Assembly: GCA_037693485.1 (NCBI GenBank)
Contig: CM075349.1
Span: forward strand, 75,371,001-75,435,000
Direction: 5' to 3'
Length of the DNA: 64,000 nucleotides
Origin: Kitagawia praeruptora
Taxonomy: Eukaryota > Streptophyta > Magnoliopsida > Apiales > Apiaceae
This document shows, one piece after another, positions 58,079 through 64,000 of the stretch; the first letter of the stretch is position 1; every line of letters starts with the position of its first letter. Under the pieces are notes generated by a model. The model worked only from the letters and a program-made list of their open reading frames with translations. It was not told where the DNA came from and searched no databases. A program made the translations under genes and the position numbers.

Positions 58079-58496
58079 TTCCCTCGTTCTTAAAAAATAG
58101 AAAAATGCTAGAGGTACCAAATTAGGTACAAAAAATTGTTACCAAATGATTTGTCATTATTGTGATTGGTTATAATTATATTGGGCCCGCCAGGGCCAAC
58201 CAATTAAAACATCCAAAAAGTCAAATATTTAATGACATGTCATTTGGTGGCAAATTTTGGTACCCAATTTGGTACCTCTAGCACTACTCTAAAAAATATG
58301 TTCCTTTTGATTTTTAATTGATTAAATTGATCAAAATTTGATTGAAGTTTTATATAACATATTATTAAATAGTATATTATACCATGCAATTTTTAGTTTT
58401 TAAAATTAATAATTGTATAATTTTTAATATTTAATCAAAGATTAATCCATTTAACCACTAAAAAGTCAAAAGGAAGGAGAAGTAAAATGGAGGGAG
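58079..58496. mobile_element. Stowaway-like MITE carrying a nested Mutator-type MITE
   Basis: The left end TTCCCTCGTTCTT and right end ATGGAGGGAGTA are Stowaway-like. The nested element at 58100-58289 splits it. It ends about 315 bp upstream of the lipid-transfer gene. Confidence 0.6.
58100..58289. mobile_element. Mutator-type MITE (190 bp) with perfect 9-bp target duplication
   Basis: TIRs share GCTAGAGGTACCAAATT on each arm, and both arms begin with GA. TAAAAAATA flanks both sides (58091-58099, 58290-58298). It is the same family as 32629-32809, in inverted orientation. Confidence 0.85.
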
Positions 58497-58723
58497 TAAC
58501 GTGCTTGTAGTTGTGAACTTGAACAAACTTGTTAGTAGTGATATCAGGATTCAATGAATAATACTAATAGTAACAAACAACTAACTTTAGTTGGTTCGCT
58601 GTCAAACCATGAGATGTTTTACACTTCATAAATGCGTAGTAGCTTAATAACACGCAATACATAATTAATTGATAACAAAATTAGGAATAAATTCCATCAA
58701 CCCCCACAGCCACAATGTGGCCA

Positions 58724-58730
58724 TATAAAA
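58724..58730 (+). promoter_or_regulatory. TATA box of the lipid-transfer-like gene
   Basis: TATAAAA lies 82 bp upstream of the ATG at 58812, which predicts a start near 58755 and a ~57-nt leader. CCACAATGTGG just upstream is a short palindrome. Confidence 0.7.
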
Positions 58731-58811
58731 ACCTCTACACCATCTTGCATTACACACACAGACACACTCTTTTTTCTTACTCTCGCTCACTAAACACACA
58801 CTAGCATAGTT

Positions 58812-59871
58812 ATGGCATCGAAACACATGACTGTGGCTTTAACAATATTAGTGTTGATACAGTTTGTGGGATTTGGAAGTGCAGATATAGAGAAAGACAT
58901 GGATCAATGTGAAAATCAGCTGACAGCTCTTGGACCTTGTCTTTCTTATGTTCAAGGTGGAGCAAAAACTCCTACACTGGATTGTTGCGCTGGTCTTAAA
59001 CAAGTGTTGCAGAAGAGCAAGGTTTGTCTTTGTATTTTGATTAAAGATCGCGATAATCCAAAACTCGGACTTAAGCTCAATGCTACTCTTGCTATGGGTC
59101 TTCCTGGTCGTTGTAATGCACCCTCTAATGTTAATGAGTGCCCTTGTAAGTACTACTACTTCCGCATATTTATTGTATAGATATGTACTTTGTCTCTCTG
59201 TTCGTTTGACTTTTGTGCACGTACTATAAATAGTATTTGTGTTTTAGCCGATTGAATGTGTCTGTCAGTACTCTTGAATTCACATGAATTAATGGGTGAT
59301 CGGAAATGCAGCTCTCTTGCACTTACCCGCCGGATCACCAGATGCTAAAATATTTGAGGATTTTGCCAAAAATAACAACGGGAGCATTTCTACCCCCACC
59401 GGTAAGTTTATCATATTGCTTCTCTTTTTACTGCTTTGATTTCGTTTGTTTACTGAACTGTCATAATTTGATTTCATCTTTTCTTAAAGCTCACAATTGA
59501 AAATTTTAGTTTAGTATGACTTTAGTATGTAAAACTTGCGCATCTCCATATTCTGTGACTAGAAGTTAAGTACTTTCGGAATTAAGCCAAACATGAATAA
59601 TGTATCTCGTTCGTAGAATAAAGCTGGCCTTTTATTTTTGTTTGGATTTATACTAGAAAATATTAGCAAATTTATATTTAGATATCATTGCCTAACTAGT
59701 GTCTGTGTGTTTTATTTATTGGTTGAAGGTAAAGAAAATGGCACAAGCGATGGATCTAGTAGTGCGGCAATAAAGAGCGACGGAGGAATGGAAAAGAAAC
59801 GGTTAGGAATAGAAATGGCTTTCGGCCTCTTACTATTTGTGTTTCTTCTTATTACCCCTTTCAGTGTTTGA
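58812..59871 (+). CDS. GPI-anchored non-specific lipid transfer-like protein (188 aa, three exons)
   Basis: Exons are 58812-59145, 59312-59401 and 59729-59871. The introns are 166 and 327 nt, both phase 1, with GTAAGT-type donors and CAG/AAG acceptors. Residues 1-24 are a signal peptide ending FGSADI. The eight-cysteine motif is complete: DQC, GPC, DCC, VCLC, GRC and NEC. Exon 2 adds the LHLPAGSPDAKIF segment typical of the YLS3/LTPG class. Exon 3 gives a Ser/Gly/Asn-rich linker, a basic KKR and a hydrophobic tail (GLLLFVFLLITPF), consistent with GPI attachment. Family members bind lipids at the outer plasma membrane and cell wall and contribute to cuticle and lipid export; the exact role here is inferred. 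It is intact and is the only clear host gene. Confidence 0.93.
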
Positions 59872-60857
59872 TTTGGTTTTCATTGTATTTGTCTTTATTT
59901 AGGACTTGTGTCTTGCACCTTCGTGCACCTTATTATTGTGGTTGGGCTTGTCTTATATCATTGTTCTATTGAACTTGTCTTATATCATTGTTCTATAAAC
60001 ACATGGATCAATATCCTCTTATCATCTTTCATATGCTTGCAAATGCAATGAGTCGGTTCGGTGTCATAAAGTAGAACATCGATTAAATGAATAACCTTAT
60101 CAAATGAATAATATTTTCGTGTCCCAAGACCCAACACAACAGTTATAGTGTATTATTAACCTCGATAAAGTTTCATGTCCCAAGGGTATTCATTTTTTAA
60201 GCTTTAACTGTATTCAAGGGCACAGGACAGTTAAGACTTGTATGATGACTGTTTGCCACAGTTTTTTTATAGACAGTACCACCTATGAACTCTTTTTTGG
60301 ACTTAAAGGAGGAATCCGTAGATGCAGGATGCCCAAACAAATATTTTAAAAAGATAAGAGAAAGCTGAAAGGAGATGGTGAGGAAGCGGTGAGGTTGAAC
60401 TCTGAGAAAAAAGATCAGCATGGTTGGTAATTAATTAGTATTGAAAGGACAAATTGGCAGTAAAAGTTATCCAAAGACCAACTATAGGTGCCTGGACCAA
60501 TGGAAAGATCTCTGATCGCGACAACTACATGAAACAAGAACTTTGAGATAAAAATGTTAAATGAATTCAGATATTGTGATATACTATGACTTTTTGTTAG
60601 TGAAGAATTGAAGATAGACAATTTGTAAAACGGAGCAAGTGATGTCGAAGAAAAAAGGATCAACTAAAGTTAGAAGATCATTCGAACATAAAATGCCTCG
60701 ACCTTAACCAACTCTGTAGTACTATACAACTACTACTATAGTACTTTCTTTCTCTTAGTTGAAAGTCTTACTGATTACTTAACTCTAAGCTTGGAAACAC
60801 CTTTTGTCACCCAGTCTAATTTCTTTCTTCTTGCCTATGTCCATTGTTTATTCACTA
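59872..60857. other. Downstream intergenic stretch
   Basis: It begins with the 3' untranslated region of the lipid-transfer-like gene, with T-rich and TTATATCATTGTTCTAT-type repeated words (59948-59996). Beyond about 60050 I see no ORF, TIR or LTR that I can support. Confidence 0.5.
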
Positions 60858-60881
60858 CTAGCCTAGTAGCCTATAACCATC

Positions 60882-60885
<4 letters not shown>

Positions 60886-60963
<78 letters not shown>
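60886..60963. repeat. TTA trinucleotide microsatellite
   Basis: About 25 uninterrupted ATT/TTA units sit at the position of the 3' hairpin of the Helitron-like element. The poly-leucine ORF across it is an artefact. Confidence 0.95.
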
Positions 60964-61106
60964 TAATATATTAATTATTTGATTTAATATAAAATTTTAA
61001 TTTATTTTTATAAATTTTATTTTTAATGTTAAATTTACATATGTTCCATACTTAATTTCATGATATAAATAAATATCATTAATTTAACGTTATTCTTAAA
61101 TTTATT

Positions 61107-61333
61107 TATTATTTTTTTTTTTTTGAATAAAACTGAGAGCTTTCATTAAATAGGTAAATCATACAAAAGCATCTCCTGCACACTAGATGGAGGAGTAAGA
61201 AACACATTTTGGCAATTCAGCAAACAAGGAATTTTAGCCATTTCATGGGCTACTCTGTTTGCTTGCCGTTTAACAAAAGAAATAAAAAGAAATAATAATA
61301 ATTCAGCAAACAAGGAATTTTAGCCATTTCATG
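61107..61333 (-). mobile_element. 5'-truncated LINE with 18-bp target duplication
   Basis: A poly-T run (61112-61124) marks the 3' tail on the minus strand. Upstream of it the minus strand reads KRQANRVAHEMAKIPCLLN, the end of the RNase H domain typical of plant L1 elements, then stop codons. GTTATTCTTAAATTTATT flanks both sides exactly (61089-61106, 61334-61351). About 34 bp (ATTCAGCAAACAAGG...) occur twice at the 5' end, a rearrangement made at or after insertion. Confidence 0.88.
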
Positions 61334-62965
61334 GTTATTCTTAAATTTATTGTTAAATATCTTAATAATTCAATAATTATTTTTAAAAATGTATTTAGTG
61401 TGTAACCTAATATCATTGAAGAAAGAATTACACCAAGAAGTGTGTAGGCGATAATTCTAATCGGGATAATTGAAAACGTTTATAATTCTATAAAAAATGT
61501 TGCTTTTTTATTTTTAAATAAATTATATATAATTTAACTGAATTTGAAAATTTTAACATGTTTCTTTTAATTTTTTAAAAATATTTTTTGTGCCTTGGTT
61601 CTTTGGTTAATTGGTTAACACCTTCCCAAAAAATTTGTTAACACGTTGCAAAATACAAAATACAAATCAAAATGTATTCAATTTTAATTAAAAAATAAAC
61701 CACATATTTTACATACTATTTCGATTATATTTCCATTAACATAAATATTTTACATAGATACATACTCGTTCAATTCAAATTCAACTACATACTTTTTCAA
61801 TTATATTTTTAATATAATTGTTTTAACTTGTTATTTTTAGGAAGGTATTAACAATTTTTTTAGAAGACGTTAACCAACCAACTAACCAAATATACACGTG
61901 CGATGCACGAATTTCTTAAATTTATATAATATTTTATTTATATTTTAATAATTATATATCTCATGTATATTACTAAATATAATATTGGCATAATATATAT
62001 AGTATTAAATAACAATTGTATAATTATATGATATATTGTTCGAATTATGACTATATTTTGTCATAATAATATAAATATAAATTGTTGTATATACTTATAT
62101 TTAAATTTTTGTTGATATTATCACATTCAAATTATAATTCCATAATAATCCCTAAATGTAATATTTGTCTAAAATATAATTTAATAATGATTTGTAATTG
62201 TGTGAAATTTTTATTGTTTGTCATATAATTTTAGTTTGTTTTCACTTTGTTGATTTATAATTTGTTGTAAATTTGTTAATAAATATATGATATTAAAATT
62301 ACTTAAATCGATTTTGAAAATATTTGATTTCTAAGTAATTGAAAGAGTCTAAAAAAGTTGGGTAACTGAAAGAGTATGTAATTAAATATTAATTGGAGTG
62401 TAATTAAAAGAGTTTGTTATTAAGTAAAATAAATTTTTTTATGCATTTTAATTTATTTTTCATTTTTGGAAGGTATTAACAAACCTACCTTTTTGGGAAG
62501 GTGTTAACCAACCAACCAATTATACCTGTTTCGCTTATAATAGTATAGTATAGATATTGATGATAGGAGGGTATGTGCTTAGCTCAAACTTTGAAATTTT
62601 GAATTTTGACTTTTTAATAAGGATTTTTTTCAAAACTATCCGAGTTATAATTTTTTTTTTCCAAAAATACGGTTGTAACATTTGTAATTTGGTTTGTAAC
62701 ACCGTTTGTAACATTTGCAGCCGGTTTTCACCTGCGATGTCCGCATTGCAATCTCATTTGCAATTTCAGGAAGTATTTTTGAAAATATTTTTAAAAAATT
62801 AGGTTTTTTTGTAAATCTTTATTTTAATATATGAGCCATCGCATTACCTTATTTTTTAATTAAAATAATTTTTATATAATGATTTTTCAATTTCTGTAGT
62901 GATATTACTATCCTCAACAGCATTTCTACTTGGACGATCTTCTATAACCACTCACGTAACACATC

Positions 62966-64000
62966 TATACTATATTATAATAAGCGAAAGTGAGTATAAT
63001 TTGTAGTTTGGTTAACCCCTGTTTTGGTTATCCCCATTTTTGGTTATCCCTCATTCACAATCGTGAGATTATCAACTCACATAAATCATGACAGTTAGAT
63101 ATAACAATACTAAAAGTTGTTATATACAGAGGTCCAAGGTTCGATTGCTGCCAATAACATATTAGTTGATATTTAATATTAAAAATTATTATATACAAAC
63201 ATGTAAGGTTCAAATTCTTCCAATAACATATTAAAATAAATATTTATAATATTAAATTACATTATCAGTAAATTATAAAAAATTAAAAGTAACCTGTGCT
63301 AGATATCAATTCAAATAAATTACGACCGTTAGATATAACAATACTAAAAGTTGTTATATACAGAGGTTCAAGGTTCGATTCCCGCCAATAACATATTAAT
63401 TGATATTTAATCTTAAAAATTATTATATACAAACATGTAAGGTTCAAATTCTTCCAATAACATATTAAATTAAATATTTATAATATTAAATTACATTATA
63501 AGTAAATTATAAAAAAATTAAAGGGATATTCCAAATGGTACCACTGTACAATTGGTTTTTTCATTTGGTACCATACAACATTTTTGAATTCCAAGTGGTA
63601 CCACTGCACTTTTGGCTTCATCCATTTTATATCATTCTGTCAAGCAAACGTTAATTACACGTTAGATTATTCTTAATGGTACCACTATACAATTGGTTTT
63701 TCCATATGGTACCATTCAATATTTTTGACTTCTACGTGGTACCATTTTTCTCTAACTAAAATCAATTTATTCTTGGAATTTTCACAACTTATCTATATGC
63801 TTTGTCTGTATAAGTCATTGATTCTCTAACTATCACTATTTCTGATAAGCAATCAAGTCATTCATTAGACTCGGATCCAATTGTCCAATCATAATAAACT
63901 TTGATCAATAGTTCAAAATATTAAATTAATATATAATATATAGAATCAACCCGTATGAACATATACATATATAATGTGTGTTCGGATCTGTAAGCGTTGA
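62966..64000 (+). mobile_element. Start of Helitron-like element H6, runs off the window
   Basis: The start ATCTATACTATATTATAATA follows the same rule as H1 and H2. Inside, a ~250-bp block carrying AAAAGTTGTTATATACAGAG and AGGTTCGATT occurs twice (about 63090-63250 and 63330-63500). From 63524 to about 63750, TGGTACCA-type units related to those in the 47731 foldback occur in two sets. No coding sequence. Confidence 0.45.

Larger units (their letters stand above)
60858..62553 (-). mobile_element. Helitron-like elements H4/H5, composite
   Basis: The right edge CTTATAATAGTATAGTATAGA (about 62534-62554) is the reversed Helitron-like start seen in H3, and the left edge ACTAGCCTAGTAGCCTATAACC (about 60857) resembles a reversed 3' end. 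The left half aligns with H3. A second reversed 3' end, CGTGCGATGCACG, lies at about 61894-61906, so two related elements are probably joined. A microsatellite and a LINE fragment are inside. Confidence 0.4.

Noticed and set aside
60791..60982. ORF with a poly-leucine tract
   Set aside because: Translation of the TTA microsatellite.

Overview
The window is nuclear DNA of a flowering plant, most likely a eudicot. It is AT-rich. The only ordinary host gene I can support has GT-AG introns and a TATA box, and almost everything else is plant-type transposable elements (Ty3/Gypsy, Ty1/Copia, TRIM, LINE, Mutator, hAT, Stowaway and Helitron-like). I cannot name the species from sequence alone. There is no sign of bacterial, phage, CRISPR or organellar sequence.

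1-26943 is a four-level nest. Innermost is a Gypsy-type element with about 4.8 kb LTRs (end of its 5' LTR at 1-656, decayed interior 657-6467, 3' LTR 6468-11301). It sits in a minus-strand Athila/Tat-type element (11302-14796). That element sits in a SIRE-type Copia element (14797-25595) with a broken pol and a very long extra ORF, itself interrupted by a solo LTR. The Copia element sits in another Athila/Tat-type LTR (25596 to about 26943). The missing halves of all four lie to the left of the window.

26944-35491 is AT-rich intergenic DNA. It holds a 560-bp tandem duplication, a decayed minus-strand Copia whose LTR was hit by a 383-bp TRIM and by a 1.4-kb Mutator-like element with a 9-bp target duplication, a MITE split by a solo LTR, several other MITEs, and the left part of a 2.2-kb foldback palindrome.

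35492-46424 is a complete, very young Tat-lineage Gypsy element on the minus strand. Its LTRs differ by one indel and it is flanked by GTAGG. Gag-pol is open except for one in-frame TGA. On the opposite strand, downstream of integrase, it carries a three-exon gene with a gypsy-type putative transposase domain. It landed inside the foldback palindrome.

46430-58500 is intergenic DNA with more non-autonomous elements: Stowaway MITEs, a 691-bp Mutator-type foldback with a perfect 9-bp target duplication, Helitron-like elements, long-TIR elements and hAT MITEs. 58812-59871 is the one host gene: a three-exon GPI-anchored lipid transfer-like protein with a TATA box. 59872-64000 returns to Helitron-like and AT-rich sequence, with a truncated LINE flanked by an 18-bp target duplication.

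No pathway can be reconstructed. The genes that act together are the retroelement modules: gag, protease, RT, RNase H and integrase, plus extra ORFs of unknown role in both the Tat and the SIRE-type elements.
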